A program made the position numbers and the translations under genes. The notes beneath the pieces are model-generated. The model worked only from the letters and a program-made list of their open reading frames with translations. It did not search any database and had not been told where the DNA came from. A stretch of 64,000 nucleotides of DNA from an uncultured Lachnospiraceae bacterium (lineage in GTDB: Bacteria; Bacillota; Clostridia; Lachnospirales; Lachnospiraceae): positions 1-64,000 of the forward strand of contig CATLGW010000009.1 in NCBI GenBank assembly GCA_949948715.1, written 5' to 3'. Positions within the stretch are counted from its first letter, which is position 1; every line of letters begins with the position of its first letter. Of the stretch, positions 32,884 to 42,441 are shown in pieces.

Positions 32884-33687
32884 GTGATTACGGATGAGGA
32901 GTTTCTAAGGATTTCAGGTTATATGAAGCAGCGCTATGGCATTGACCTTTCACAGAAGAAGGTTATTATCAACGGCCGTCTGGAGAATTATATCAGAAAG
33001 GGCGGTTGGAGCAGCTTTAATGAATTCATGAATGCCGTGGAGAGCGATCGGTCGGGCAATCAGGAGAGAATGCTGGTGAATTTCCTGACCACAAATCATA
33101 CGTATTTCATGCGGGAGTTCGAGCACTTTGAGTATTTTAAGAGCGTTGTGCTGCCCTGGCTGAAGACCAAGGAGAGCGCGAAGAAGGATATCAGAGTCTG
33201 GTGCGGCGCGGCTTCCTCCGGGGAGGAGCCCTACATGATCGCCATGGTGCTGGCGGATTATTTCGGACTGGAGAAGGATCAGTGGGACAAGAAAATTCTG
33301 GCCACGGATATCTCCACCAAGGTTTTGAAGCAGGCCATGGCAGGGGTTTACAATGAGGAGCAGTTAAAGAACCTGCCGGAGCATTGGAAGAGACACTTTT
33401 TTAAAAAGATGGACGGCGGTCGTTATGCGGTGACGGAGGAGTTGAAGAGGGAGGTAATCTTCCGACAGTTTAATCTGATGGATCCCTTTCCTTTTAAAAA
33501 GAAAATGCATACCGTTTTCCTTCGCAATGTCATGATCTATTTTGATGACAATACCAAAAAGGCGTTGGTTCAGAAGGTGTACGACGCCCTGGAGCCGGGA
33601 GGATATCTTTTTATCGGGACGACGGAAACCCTGGACAGAAGCAGCACTCCGTTTCAGATCATACAGCCTTCGATCTTCAGAAAATAA
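32884..33687 (+). CDS. cheR: Chemotaxis protein methyltransferase CheR
   Basis: 267 residues from GTG 32884 after aggaggaga. It methylates receptor glutamates with S-adenosylmethionine. The N-terminal helical domain includes VNFLTTNHTYFMREFEHFEYF, typical of CheR. The SAM pocket is VWCGAASSGEEPYMIAM, and FNLMDPFPFKKK and VFLRNVMIYFD follow, as in canonical CheR. No CheR-docking pentapeptide is seen on the receptor of this operon, so methylation would be pentapeptide-independent. It is followed by cheB after 21 bases. Confidence 0.95.
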   Translation: MITDEEFLRISGYMKQRYGIDLSQKKVIINGRLENYIRKGGWSSFNEFMNAVESDRSGNQERMLVNFLTTNHTYFMREFEHFEYFKSVVLPWLKTKESAKKDIRVWCGAASSGEEPYMIAMVLADYFGLEKDQWDKKILATDISTKVLKQAMAGVYNEEQLKNLPEHWKRHFFKKMDGGRYAVTEELKREVIFRQFNLMDPFPFKKKMHTVFLRNVMIYFDDNTKKALVQKVYDALEPGGYLFIGTTETLDRSSTPFQIIQPSIFRK

Positions 33688-33708
33688 ATCAGGAAGGAAC
33701 GCAAAGAT

Positions 33709-34743
33709 ATGCGGCCAATCAGAGTTTTAATTGTAGACGATTCCATTGTGTTCAGGGAGCTGTTGGCTCAGAATTTGAACAAGGATCCCACCATAGAGGT
33801 GGTGGGGGCGGTGAAGGATCCCTTTGAGGCGAGGGATGCCATTTTGGCATTGAAGCCGGATGTGATGACTTTGGATGTGGAGCTGCCCAGAATGAACGGC
33901 ATTGAATTTCTGCGCAAGCTGATGCCCCAATATCCCCTTCCTGTGGTGGTGATCAGCTCCTTAAGCGACAAGGTATTCGACGCCATGCATGCCGGAGCAG
34001 TGGATTTTGTGGCAAAGCCGGCCGTGTCCAGCAGGGCGCAGCTCGAGGAGTTTGTCAAACATGAGCTTTTGGTAAAGGTGAAGATAGCGTCCAGCGCCAG
34101 GATCGGCAATATCAAGAGAACGGTGATGCAGAATCAGGGACAGGAGCAGAGACTGTCCGTGCAGGGTCACAATCTGGTGGTAGCCATCGGCGCGTCCACC
34201 GGCGGCACGGAGGCTACCGCCTCCATTGTCAGAGAGTTTGGACCGGATATACCGGGTGTTGTCTGTGTGCAGCATATGCCTCCCGGGTTTACGGCCATGT
34301 ATGCCAAGAGACTTAACGACGAGAGCCGCATTCAGGTAAAGGAAGCGGAGACGGGAGACCGGGTGCTGCCCGGGCATATGCTGGTGGCTCCCGGAGGCGA
34401 CAGGCATATGAGGCTTGTGAAGGTAAACGGATTCTATCAGGTGGAGGTCAAGGCCGGACCCAGGGTGAACGGGCACTGTCCGTCCGTGGATGTGCTTTTT
34501 GACTCCGTGGCTAAGGCTGCCGGGCCGGATGCGCTGGGGATTATCCTGACCGGGATGGGCGGCGACGGGGCCAAGGGACTGCTTGCCATGAGGAGAGCCG
34601 GCGCCCGGACCATAGGACAGGACGAATCCACCTGCGTGGTCTACGGAATGCCCAAGGTTGCGTATGATCAGGGAGCGGTGGAATATCAGGAAAAATTATC
34701 CGACATCGCGAGAAGGACATATGCTTTGTTAAATAAAATGTAA
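33709..34743 (+). CDS. cheB: Chemotaxis response regulator, protein-glutamate methylesterase CheB
   Basis: 344 residues. The receiver with Asp56 (VMTLDVELPRMNG) is followed by the methylesterase domain with triad Ser163 (GASTGGTEA), His189 (CVQHMPPGF) and Asp286 (GMGGDGAKG). It removes receptor methyl groups and may deamidate glutamines, a job done elsewhere by CheD, which is absent from this operon. The order cheR-cheB matches classic adaptation modules. Ggaagga precedes the start. Confidence 0.97.
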   Translation: MRPIRVLIVDDSIVFRELLAQNLNKDPTIEVVGAVKDPFEARDAILALKPDVMTLDVELPRMNGIEFLRKLMPQYPLPVVVISSLSDKVFDAMHAGAVDFVAKPAVSSRAQLEEFVKHELLVKVKIASSARIGNIKRTVMQNQGQEQRLSVQGHNLVVAIGASTGGTEATASIVREFGPDIPGVVCVQHMPPGFTAMYAKRLNDESRIQVKEAETGDRVLPGHMLVAPGGDRHMRLVKVNGFYQVEVKAGPRVNGHCPSVDVLFDSVAKAAGPDALGIILTGMGGDGAKGLLAMRRAGARTIGQDESTCVVYGMPKVAYDQGAVEYQEKLSDIARRTYALLNKM

Positions 34744-34755
34744 AGGAGAAAAGGT

Positions 34756-35148
34756 ATGAAAATTCTATTGGCAGAAGACGATTTTGCAACAAGAAAATTT
34801 ATGGTGAATTTTCTGTCAAAGTATGGCGAGTGTGATGTCACGGTGGACGGAATGGAAGCGGTGGACGCGTTTATGCTGGCTTTGGAGGAGGGAGAACCCT
34901 ACGACCTGATTTGTCTTGACATCATGATGCCGGTAATGGACGGATACCAGTCTCTGATGGGCATCCGCAATCTGGAGAAGCAGCGTAATATTCCGGAGGA
35001 TCAGGCGGTAAAGGTTATTATGACTACTGCCTTAAACGACGAGGCAAATGTTAAGATGGCGTTTGATTTGGGATGCACCATATACTCCGGCAAGCCCATC
35101 GACCAGGATCGGTTTGAGCAGGCGCTTAGAAAGCTGAACCTGATCTGA
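34756..35148 (+). CDS. CheY-like single-domain response regulator
   Basis: 130 residues, one receiver domain. Acidic pocket EDD (residues 7-9), phosphoacceptor Asp55 (LICLDIMMPVMDG), Thr at MTTA and Lys in YSGKP. It carries no output domain, so like CheY it would act by binding a partner. No flagellar motor genes are present, which points to another target, perhaps the HD-GYP proteins, PilZ or a type IV pilus-like system, or to a phosphate-sink role. It lies 12 bases after cheB. Confidence 0.93.
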   Translation: MKILLAEDDFATRKFMVNFLSKYGECDVTVDGMEAVDAFMLALEEGEPYDLICLDIMMPVMDGYQSLMGIRNLEKQRNIPEDQAVKVIMTTALNDEANVKMAFDLGCTIYSGKPIDQDRFEQALRKLNLI

Positions 35149-35236
35149 CGGAGAACCGTTCCGAGAAATACTTTATTAAAAAGGTTTTAAGCGCAAACCG
35201 CGCTTTTTACAAATTTAGAAAGGAAAGGAGAAAGAT

Positions 35237-37417
35237 ATGGCTGAAGGTTTTAACACAGACGATATGCTTGACATATATCTGTTTGAAAACGGACAGTTGT
35301 TAGAGCAGCTTCAGGAGATTGTTCTGGAGCAGAAGGATGCGGAATGCTTTGACGAAGACAGTATCAATGAAATCTTCCGAACCATGCATACCATCAAGGG
35401 TTCGTCAGGCATTATGATGTTCGACGAGATAACGGCTGTGGCGCATAAGCTTGAAGATGTTTTCTATTTTCTGAGAGAATCTCATCCTGATAACGTACCG
35501 CATTTGGAGTTGGTGGAGCATGTATTGTCAGTGGAGGATTTTATCTCCGGTGAAATGGAGAAGATCCGAAACGGAGAGCCTTTGGACGGCGATCCCGCTC
35601 AGCTTTTGGAGGATCTGGACAGGTTCCTGAAGAGGATAAAGGACGGCGAGGTGGAGAAGGGGTCGGAGCTTCCTCCGGAGAATGCCCATGTGGAGCCCAA
35701 GCAGTTCTATATTGCGCCTGTGTCCAATAAGGACAGCCGTTTCTATAAGATTTACATCACCTTTTATCCGGAGACGGAGATGTCCAATGTCCATGCGTAC
35801 AAGACTGTGTACGCGTTGAAGGAGATTGCGGAGGATATTCTGTACTCCCCGGAGGACATTATTTCGGATCCCGAGACGTCGGAGACGATTCTGAAGGAAG
35901 GCTTCCGCATCCTTTTGCAGGCTCAGTGTGACGAAGCCGCCATACGCGAGCTGATCGGAGTGGGCTATGATATCAGTAAGGTGGATGTCTATGAGTGCAA
36001 GGCGGAGGAATTCCTCCAGGGCTTTGATTTCGGTGAAGATCAGCCCCTGAAGGTGATTGATCTGGAGTCCAGTGTGGAGGACATCGAGGCCAGAAAACAG
36101 ACGGAGGAGGAGGGCAAGGAACAGGAGCCGAAGGAGGCGAAACCCGCCAAACCGGCAAAACCTGCCATTGCTCCCGGTGATTTTGTCATCCAGTCAAAGG
36201 AGCCCGGAAAGCAGAAGAAGCTTGCCAAGGATAAGCCCAAGGGAGAGAAGGCCTCCTTCATCAGTGTGGATGTGAGGAAGATGGATCAGCTCATGGAGCT
36301 GATCGGAGAGCTTGTTATCTCCGAGTCGGTGGTGCTTCAAAATCCTGATTTGAAGGTGCCGGGATTGAATCTCGACAACTTTACCAAGGCAGCGGTACAG
36401 CTTTCCAAGATTTCCACCGATTTGCAGAATGTCATCATGTCCATGCGTATGGTGCCCTTGACAAACACCTTCCAGAAGATGAACCGAATTGTCTTCGATG
36501 TGTCCCGAAAGCTGGGCAAGGATATAGAATTTGTCATGGTTGGAGATTCCACGGAGGTGGATAAAAACATAATCGAGCATATTTCCGACCCTCTGATGCA
36601 CATTGTCAGGAATTCCGTGGATCACGGAATCGAGACCAAGGAGGAGCGCGCCGAGAGCGGAAAGTCTGCGAAGGGCTGCATCACTCTTTCCGCCAAGACG
36701 GAGGCCGGTAAGGTTTGGATCAGCGTGACCGACGACGGTAAGGGTCTTGACAGGGAGAAGATTATCGCAAAGGCCAGAAAACAGGGAATTTTGGACGAGA
36801 ACAAGCCGGATTCCGCTTATACTGACAAGGAAGTATATCAGTTTATCACGCTGCCCGGCTTCTCCACCAACGAGCAGGTCACGGAGTATTCCGGACGAGG
36901 CGTGGGAATGGACGTGGTGGTGCAGAATTTGCAGGCTATCGGAGGCGCTCTGGAGATAGAGAGCACACCTGGCTTTGGCAGTACCATGAGTCTGAAGATA
37001 CCGCTTACTCTGGCGATAATCGACGGTATCGTGATGGAGATCGGGAATTCGTCCTTTGTCATGGAGACAGGCGCCATCAAGGAGTTTGTCCGGGTGAAGG
37101 AGGATATGCTGATCCATGAACCCAGCGGAGAGGAATACATTATGATTCGCGGAGACTGTTTCCCGGTGCTGAGGCTGGGAAAGTGGTATGGTCTTCAGGA
37201 ATATCAGGAGTCCGTGGAGAAGGGCGTGATGCTGATTATCGAAGTGGACGAGAGGAAGCTGTGTATCCTGGTTGACCGTTTGGTGGGAGAGCAGGAGATC
37301 GTGGTAAAGCCGATTCCCTCTTATATCAAGAGAGTGAAAGGTCTCTCCGGCTGTACGCAGTTGGGAGACGGGAGCATTGCTTTAATATTGGATGCCGCCG
37401 GATTAATAGAAATCTAA
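35237..37417 (+). CDS. cheA: Chemotaxis histidine kinase CheA
   Basis: 726 residues. P1 (HPt) has His51 in FRTMHTIKGSSG and a second conserved H-K-L-E-D. A central region of about 150-300 holds a P2-like part and an acidic/proline linker (EQEPKEAKPAKPAKPA). Dimerisation and catalytic domains follow: VDVRKMDQLMELIGELVISE, HIVRNSVDHGIE (N-box), DDGKGLD, FSTNEQVTEYSGRGVGMDVV, and a CheW-like regulatory domain at the end (GSIALILDAAGL). It phosphorylates the CheY-like, CheB and possibly HD-GYP receivers. The upstream gap 35149-35236 has no terminator and a good aaggaaagga site. Confidence 0.97.
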   Translation: MAEGFNTDDMLDIYLFENGQLLEQLQEIVLEQKDAECFDEDSINEIFRTMHTIKGSSGIMMFDEITAVAHKLEDVFYFLRESHPDNVPHLELVEHVLSVEDFISGEMEKIRNGEPLDGDPAQLLEDLDRFLKRIKDGEVEKGSELPPENAHVEPKQFYIAPVSNKDSRFYKIYITFYPETEMSNVHAYKTVYALKEIAEDILYSPEDIISDPETSETILKEGFRILLQAQCDEAAIRELIGVGYDISKVDVYECKAEEFLQGFDFGEDQPLKVIDLESSVEDIEARKQTEEEGKEQEPKEAKPAKPAKPAIAPGDFVIQSKEPGKQKKLAKDKPKGEKASFISVDVRKMDQLMELIGELVISESVVLQNPDLKVPGLNLDNFTKAAVQLSKISTDLQNVIMSMRMVPLTNTFQKMNRIVFDVSRKLGKDIEFVMVGDSTEVDKNIIEHISDPLMHIVRNSVDHGIETKEERAESGKSAKGCITLSAKTEAGKVWISVTDDGKGLDREKIIAKARKQGILDENKPDSAYTDKEVYQFITLPGFSTNEQVTEYSGRGVGMDVVVQNLQAIGGALEIESTPGFGSTMSLKIPLTLAIIDGIVMEIGNSSFVMETGAIKEFVRVKEDMLIHEPSGEEYIMIRGDCFPVLRLGKWYGLQEYQESVEKGVMLIIEVDERKLCILVDRLVGEQEIVVKPIPSYIKRVKGLSGCTQLGDGSIALILDAAGLIEI

Positions 37418-37435
37418 GAAAGGAACGGTATATAC

Positions 37436-37981
37436 ATGGAAGAACGAACGAACGAAAAGATCAAGCGGATCGATGAAGATCAGAATACTTCCGATGATAT
37501 GGATACACAAAAGGGTAAGTATATGACCTTCAAATCCGGAAACGAGTACTTCGGGCTGGAGATTCAGTATATTATTGAAATTATACAGCTCCAGGCAATT
37601 ACGGCAATTCCGGAGACCGAGGATTATATCAAGGGACTTATCAACCTGAGAGGCAAGGTAATTCCGGTAGTGGATGTCAGACTTCGTTTCAAGCAGGAGC
37701 CCTTTGAGTATGACGACAGAACCTGTATCATTGTAATCAGTATGAAGTCCATGTTGATCGGATTGATCGTGGAAAAGATTGCGGAGGTGGTGGAGATCCG
37801 AGAGGAAAATATTCTTCCTCCTCCTATCATCGGACGGGATAAGGGGCACAACAAATATGTCTATGGCATCGGTAAGGTGGGCGATTCGGTGAAGCTTTTG
37901 TTAGATCCGGATAAGCTGCTCAACGATGAGGATTTATCGGTTGTAGAGCAGGCAAACGAAATGAATAATGAAGAAGAATGA
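37436..37981 (+). CDS. cheW: CheW-like coupling protein
   Basis: 181 residues with aaggaacg upstream of ATG 37436. After a 30-residue charged N-terminus the CheW SH3-like fold is clear: YMTFKSGNEYFGLEIQYIIEI, AIPETEDYIKGLINLRGKVIPVVDVR, and DPDKLL near the end. It joins the receptor to CheA. The family is normally 140-180 residues, so this is full length. It lies directly between cheA and the receptor gene, the normal order for a self-contained array. Confidence 0.95.
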   Translation: MEERTNEKIKRIDEDQNTSDDMDTQKGKYMTFKSGNEYFGLEIQYIIEIIQLQAITAIPETEDYIKGLINLRGKVIPVVDVRLRFKQEPFEYDDRTCIIVISMKSMLIGLIVEKIAEVVEIREENILPPPIIGRDKGHNKYVYGIGKVGDSVKLLLDPDKLLNDEDLSVVEQANEMNNEEE

Positions 37982-37993
37982 GAGGTATGAGCT

Positions 37994-39466
37994 ATGAAAA
38001 ACATGAAGATAAGGACTAAACTGATCTTGGGATTCAGTGTCCCCGTCATACTGACAATCGTTACCGTACTGGTGGGAGTCTTCATATCCAAGGAATGTGT
38101 GAATGTTATCGCTGAGATGAATCACACTGCGTCGGATAACCTGAGCCATCAGTTTTCGGAGCAGACTCATCTGGAGGAGGCGGAGATTAATGGTCTCATG
38201 GAGATCATTAACGAAGGAGTTACGGAGAGAGTGGAGCGCATGGAGGAGATTATGGGAATCTCCAATGCCATCAGCATTGGTATTCTGGTAGTTTCCGTGC
38301 TGATCACAATCCTTATCGGCCTGGCATTGATCAAGACTATCATGCGCGCGGTGAGACAGCTCTCCGCAGCCGCGAAGGATATTGCGTTAGGCCGTGTAAA
38401 CAATATTAATATGGTAAAGTACAATAACGATGAGTTCGGTGATCTGGTGGACGACTACACCAAGGTGATCGACAATATCAAGTATCAGACTCATATTGCG
38501 GAGGAGGTTTCAAACGGCAATCTGACCATTTCCGTGCGTCCCAGCTCCCCCGACGATATGCTGGGCAATTCTCTGAAGAAGCTGGTGGACGACAACCTTC
38601 GTGCCCTCAGCAACATCTCCGAGGCAGGTTCCCATGTGACGGTGAGTTCCTCCCAGGTGGCAAGCGCAAGCCAGGCTCTGGCACAGGGTTCCACGGAGCA
38701 GGCCAGCGCAATCGAGCAGATCACGGCATCTATTGATGAGATCGCAGAGAAGACAAAGCAGAATGCGGAGCAGGCCAATGAGGCTGCAAAGCTGGTGTCC
38801 AGAGCGATCCAGGATGTACAGCAGGGCAATAAGCAGATGCAGGATATGATGGTTGCCATGCAGGATATCAACAAGTCCTCCGAGAGCATTTCCAAAATTA
38901 TCAAGACCATCGACGACATTGCTTTCCAGACCAATATCCTTGCTTTGAATGCGGCGGTTGAGGCAGCGAGAGCCGGTGAGGCAGGAAAGGGATTTGCTGT
39001 TGTGGCGGAGGAGGTTAGAAGCCTTGCCGCAAAGAGTGCCGCAGCGTCCGCTGAGACCGCTGAGCTGATCGAGGGCTCTATTGAGAATGTGGATTCCGGC
39101 TCCAAGATTGCGGAGGTTACCGCCAAGGCCATGGAGGAAATTTCCAAGGTTGTGCTTGACAGTGAGATGATTATCAACGGTATTGCAGAATCCTCCAACT
39201 ATCAGGCTACCGCGGTGGCTCAGATCGAGCAGGCTATTAACCAGGTATCCCAGGTGGTTCAGACAAATTCCGCTACCAGCGAGGAGTGTGCGGCTGCCAG
39301 CGAGGAGCTGTCCAACCAGGCGGCAAGGATGAAAGAGATGCTTTCTATTTACAATTTGGGGAACAGCGATTTCTCATCTCCGTTCTCCGGCAATTCCTTC
39401 TCGTCCCCCATGTCAAGTGCGAACGAGCAGGTGATTTCCCTGGGAGATGACTTTGGCAAATATTGA
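37994..39466 (+). CDS. Methyl-accepting chemotaxis protein with a very small extracytoplasmic loop
   Basis: 490 residues. Two membrane helices (about 9-32 and 92-114) enclose only about 60 residues, too short for a dCache or four-helix sensor domain of usual size. A HAMP domain follows ([21 protein letters not shown]), then the long signalling hairpin with the conserved tip ([20 protein letters not shown], here given in part) and methylation helices. The C-terminus ends GDDFGKY, not the CheR-binding NWETF-type pentapeptide. The signal is likely sensed in the membrane, by the HAMP/cytoplasmic region, or through a partner protein. It is in the same operon as its own CheA/CheW. Confidence 0.94.
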   Translation: MKNMKIRTKLILGFSVPVILTIVTVLVGVFISKECVNVIAEMNHTASDNLSHQFSEQTHLEEAEINGLMEIINEGVTERVERMEEIMGISNAISIGILVVSVLITILIGLALIKTIMRAVRQLSAAAKDIALGRVNNINMVKYNNDEFGDLVDDYTKVIDNIKYQTHIAEEVSNGNLTISVRPSSPDDMLGNSLKKLVDDNLRALSNISEAGSHVTVSSSQVASASQALAQGSTEQASAIEQITASIDEIAEKTKQNAEQANEAAKLVSRAIQDVQQGNKQMQDMMVAMQDINKSSESISKIIKTIDDIAFQTNILALNAAVEAARAGEAGKGFAVVAEEVRSLAAKSAAASAETAELIEGSIENVDSGSKIAEVTAKAMEEISKVVLDSEMIINGIAESSNYQATAVAQIEQAINQVSQVVQTNSATSEECAAASEELSNQAARMKEMLSIYNLGNSDFSSPFSGNSFSSPMSSANEQVISLGDDFGKY

Positions 39467-39484
39467 TGGGGAGGTGGGTGTTTG

Positions 39485-39838
39485 ATGAGTCTGTTAGAAG
39501 AATTGAAAGAATTGGGTGTGGATGTGGACGGAGGCGTTAAGCGCATTAACGGCAACGAAGCCCTGTACACAAGACTGCTTGGCTCCTTTGTAAAGATGAT
39601 GAAGGCGAACTATGTCACGCCGGATTTTACGGACGACGAGCGGGAGGAAATGATAGAGAAGACTCATTCTGTCAAGGGAACCTCCGGAAATCTTTCGATC
39701 ACGCCGGTGTACGATGCTTACACGGAGATCGTGAATCAGCTTAGGGCGGGAGATTTGGATAAGGCCAGAGAGGTTTTGGCAAACATTCTGCCGATTCAGG
39801 ACAAAATTGTGGAGTGCATTGAGAAACATATGCAATAA
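39485..39838 (+). CDS. Free HPt (histidine phosphotransfer) protein
   Basis: 117 residues from ATG 39485, with ggggagg upstream (a TTG one codon before is less likely). It is a helical HPt domain with phosphoacceptor His61 in KTHSVKGTSGN. It would pass phosphate between receiver domains, for example from the CheY-like or HD-GYP receivers. Free HPt proteins are not part of standard chemotaxis, so a phosphorelay with the PAS kinase and the two REC-HD-GYP proteins is suggested. It is the last gene of the operon, ending 16 bases before a strong terminator. Confidence 0.88.
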   Translation: MSLLEELKELGVDVDGGVKRINGNEALYTRLLGSFVKMMKANYVTPDFTDDEREEMIEKTHSVKGTSGNLSITPVYDAYTEIVNQLRAGDLDKAREVLANILPIQDKIVECIEKHMQ

Positions 39839-39854
39839 GCTTAGGGGATCTTGT

Positions 39855-39889
39855 AAAAAAGTGTCGGCAGTTTGCCGGCACTTTTTTTT
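39855..39889 (+). terminator. Terminator of the chemosensory operon
   Basis: AAAAAAGTG and CACTTTTTT flank CGGC/GCCG with one wobble and an AGTTT loop, followed by eight Ts. It is a strong intrinsic terminator right after the HPt gene. Confidence 0.93.
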
Positions 39890-39978
39890 GAGTCAGATAG
39901 AGAACTGCCGGCTAAAACGGTAACTTTTCAGGGATGAGAAGGTCAAATATTAATTTTTTGAGAAAGAGTTAAAAGATA

Positions 39979-40007
39979 TTGACACTTTCCACAGGATTGT
40001 ATACAAT
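39979..40007 (+). promoter_or_regulatory. gntR promoter overlapped by a perfect palindromic operator
   Basis: TTGACA (39979-39984) and TACAAT (40002-40007), spacer 17. The -10 lies inside the 12-base palindrome ATTGTATACAAT (39996-40007), which is of the kind used by FadR-subfamily GntR repressors. Autorepression is the simplest reading. Confidence 0.75.
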
Positions 40008-40063
40008 AATACGAGGTTATTTGAAAGGTTATCTATCCCCCTGGGGGAGAATGGAGCAGGAAA

Positions 40064-40756
40064 GTGAAAGGTTTTGACGTGAAGCAGGAAGTGACGGATA
40101 AGTATTCTCTGCGGGGGCGGGTGTTTCACAAGCTGAGAGATGATATTCTAAGCGGGAAATATGAGGAGCACGAGGAGCTGAAGGAGGTCGCCATAGGGGA
40201 AGAGATGGGCGTCAGCCGCACTCCGGTGAGAGAGGCGTTCCGTCAGTTGGAGCTTGAGGGACTGATTCAGATTATTCCCAACAAAGGGGCTTATGTGACC
40301 GGCATCACGGAGAAGGATGTAAAGGATATTTACATGATTCGTTCCCGGCTGGAAGGCCTGTGTGCGAGATGGGCCACGGAGAATATTACAAAGGAACAGA
40401 TGGAGGAGATGGAGGAGAATGTATATTTGGCCAAATTCCATGCCGACAAGGGGCATCTGGAACAGTTGGCGGAACTGGACAATCGCTTCCATGACATTCT
40501 GTACGAGGCCTGCGACAGCAAGATGCTGGAGCATCAGCTAAAGGATTTTCATCAATATGTGCTGCGAGTGAGAAAGAAGACCCTTTCCAATGTGAACAGA
40601 GGGCCGAAGTCAAACGAGGAGCATGAGCGCATAATGGAGGCCATAAAGGCCAAAGACGCGGATCTTGCGGAGCAATTGGCATACAGCCATATGATCAATG
40701 CCTATGACAATATGGTGAAGGAAGGGCTTCAAGAGGCTTATGCCAGATGTGAATAG
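40064..40756 (+). CDS. GntR-family regulator with FCD ligand domain
   Basis: 230 residues from GTG 40064, ggagcagg upstream. The N-terminal winged helix ([30 protein letters not shown]) is followed by an FCD all-helical domain ([39 protein letters not shown]), in which Asp/His residues hold a metal and an organic acid ligand. The isocitrate dehydrogenase gene starts 28 bases downstream on the same strand, so the effector may be a carboxylic acid of central metabolism, such as citrate, isocitrate or 2-oxoglutarate (inference). The palindrome over its -10 box is its probable operator. Confidence 0.93.
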   Translation: MKGFDVKQEVTDKYSLRGRVFHKLRDDILSGKYEEHEELKEVAIGEEMGVSRTPVREAFRQLELEGLIQIIPNKGAYVTGITEKDVKDIYMIRSRLEGLCARWATENITKEQMEEMEENVYLAKFHADKGHLEQLAELDNRFHDILYEACDSKMLEHQLKDFHQYVLRVRKKTLSNVNRGPKSNEEHERIMEAIKAKDADLAEQLAYSHMINAYDNMVKEGLQEAYARCE

Positions 40757-40784
40757 AAACCTATGGAAAAGGAGAGGAGACAAT

Positions 40785-41996
40785 ATGGACAGGATACAGA
40801 TGAAGACTCCCCTGGTGGAGATGGACGGAGATGAGATGACCAGAATTCTCTGGCAGATGATCAAGGAGGAGCTGCTGCTTCCCTATATTGATTTGAAGAC
40901 AGAGTACTATGATCTGGGCCTGGAGCATCGGAATCAGACGGAGGATCAGGTGACGGTGGATTCCGCCAATGCCACCTTAAAGTACGGCGTGGCGGTAAAG
41001 TGCGCCACTATCACCCCCAATGCGGCCAGGGTGGAGGAGTATCATTTAAAGGAGATGTGGAAGAGCCCCAACGGTACCATCCGCGCGATTTTAGACGGCA
41101 CGGTGTTTCGTGCCCCTATTTTAGTCAAGGGTATTGTGCCCTATGTATCCAATTGGAAGAAGCCCATCACCATCGCCCGCCATGCCTACGGAGACGTTTA
41201 CAAGAATACCGAAATCAAGGTGCCGGGGGCAGGAAAGGCGGAGCTTGTTTTCACCTCTGCGGATGGCACCGAGACCCGGGAGCTGATACATAATTTTGAC
41301 GCAGCGGGCATTCTTCAGGGGATTCACAATACGGAGAAATCCATTTCCAGCTTTGCCAGAGCATGCTTTGGCTATGCCATAGACACCAGACAGGATCTGT
41401 GGTTTTCCACCAAGGACACCATCTCCAAGAAGTACGATCATACCTTCAAGGATATTTTTCAGGAGATTTACGAGGCGGAGTTTAAGACAAGGTTTGAGGA
41501 ATTGGGGATAGAGTATTTCTATACGCTGATAGATGACGCGGTGGCAAGGGTGATCCGCTCGGAGGGCGGATTTATCTGGGCCTGTAAGAATTATGACGGG
41601 GATGTGATGTCCGATATGGTGGCCACGGCCTACGGAGACTTGTCCATGATGACCTCTGTGCTGGTGTCCCCCAGCGGCGTGTATGAGTATGAGGCGGCCC
41701 ACGGCACGGTGCAGCGCCACTATTATAAGCATTTAAAGGGGGAGGAGACCTCCACCAACTCCATTGCGACCATCTTTGCCTGGACCGGCGCGCTGAGAAA
41801 GCGCGGCGAGCTGGACGGGATTATGGAGCTGCAGGAGTTTGCGGATAAGTTGGAGAGGGCTTGCATCAGAACCGTGGAGGAGGGGAAGATGACTAAGAGC
41901 CTGTCCTTAATTTCCACCTGTGAGAAGCCTGTGATCTTGAACAGTCTGGATTTTATCAAGGCCATCCGCAGCACGCTGGACGAGGAGCTTGTTTAA
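40785..41996 (+). CDS. icd: NADP-dependent isocitrate dehydrogenase (eukaryotic-like type)
   Basis: 403 residues from ATG 40785 after ggagagga. It oxidises isocitrate to 2-oxoglutarate and CO2 for glutamate synthesis. Conserved blocks: [70 protein letters not shown] and [11 protein letters not shown]. These mark the type of NADP-IDH shared with mitochondria and many Clostridia and Bacteroides, not the E. coli Icd type. No citrate synthase or aconitase lies nearby. It is likely controlled by the preceding GntR. Confidence 0.96.
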   Translation: MDRIQMKTPLVEMDGDEMTRILWQMIKEELLLPYIDLKTEYYDLGLEHRNQTEDQVTVDSANATLKYGVAVKCATITPNAARVEEYHLKEMWKSPNGTIRAILDGTVFRAPILVKGIVPYVSNWKKPITIARHAYGDVYKNTEIKVPGAGKAELVFTSADGTETRELIHNFDAAGILQGIHNTEKSISSFARACFGYAIDTRQDLWFSTKDTISKKYDHTFKDIFQEIYEAEFKTRFEELGIEYFYTLIDDAVARVIRSEGGFIWACKNYDGDVMSDMVATAYGDLSMMTSVLVSPSGVYEYEAAHGTVQRHYYKHLKGEETSTNSIATIFAWTGALRKRGELDGIMELQEFADKLERACIRTVEEGKMTKSLSLISTCEKPVILNSLDFIKAIRSTLDEELV

Positions 41997-42015
41997 GAGC
42001 CGGGGAGAGATTGAT

Positions 42016-42420
42016 ATGGGAGGCAGAGCGGGAAAATATATGTTTATCCTGACCGGAGCGGTTTTGAATCTGCTTCCCCTGGTCTACTGGGGAATGACGG
42101 AAGGGCAAAGACCATTATATGAGCCGGTTTCGTTTTTCCCTCATTATTTCCTGACGCTTCTTTTCTCGGCGGCTGCGGCCATGGGAAATTGTCTGATCAG
42201 GCGGAAGCTTGTGAAGGACAGATTATACTATGTGGGGGAGTATTCTCTTTGTTCTTTGATTTTCTTTTTGTATCTTCTTTTTTCGTGGTATGAAAAGGGA
42301 GGCAGACCTCCGGCTGCTGCCGTGGTAGTCTGTCTCCTTTTGTTTGTGCTTTATGAGATGGTACAGGGGTGTTTTTTGTTTGCAGCGGAGAGGCTGTTTG
42401 GAGGGGAATCTGGTATCTGA
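42016..42420 (+). CDS. Small four-helix membrane protein, unknown
   Basis: 134 residues from ATG 42016 (ggggagaga upstream). Four hydrophobic segments: YMFILTGAVLNLLPLVYWG, FFPHYFLTLLFSAAAAMG, YSLCSLIFFLYLLFSWY and AAVVVCLLLFVLYEMVQG. There are no catalytic residues. It starts 19 bases after icd and ends only 21 bases before the 3' end of the convergent ABC-F gene, so the two transcripts must overlap at their ends. Family not recognised. Confidence 0.65.
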   Translation: MGGRAGKYMFILTGAVLNLLPLVYWGMTEGQRPLYEPVSFFPHYFLTLLFSAAAAMGNCLIRRKLVKDRLYYVGEYSLCSLIFFLYLLFSWYEKGGRPPAAAVVVCLLLFVLYEMVQGCFLFAAERLFGGESGI

Positions 42421-42441
42421 GTCTGGGGCAGAGGAAGACGG

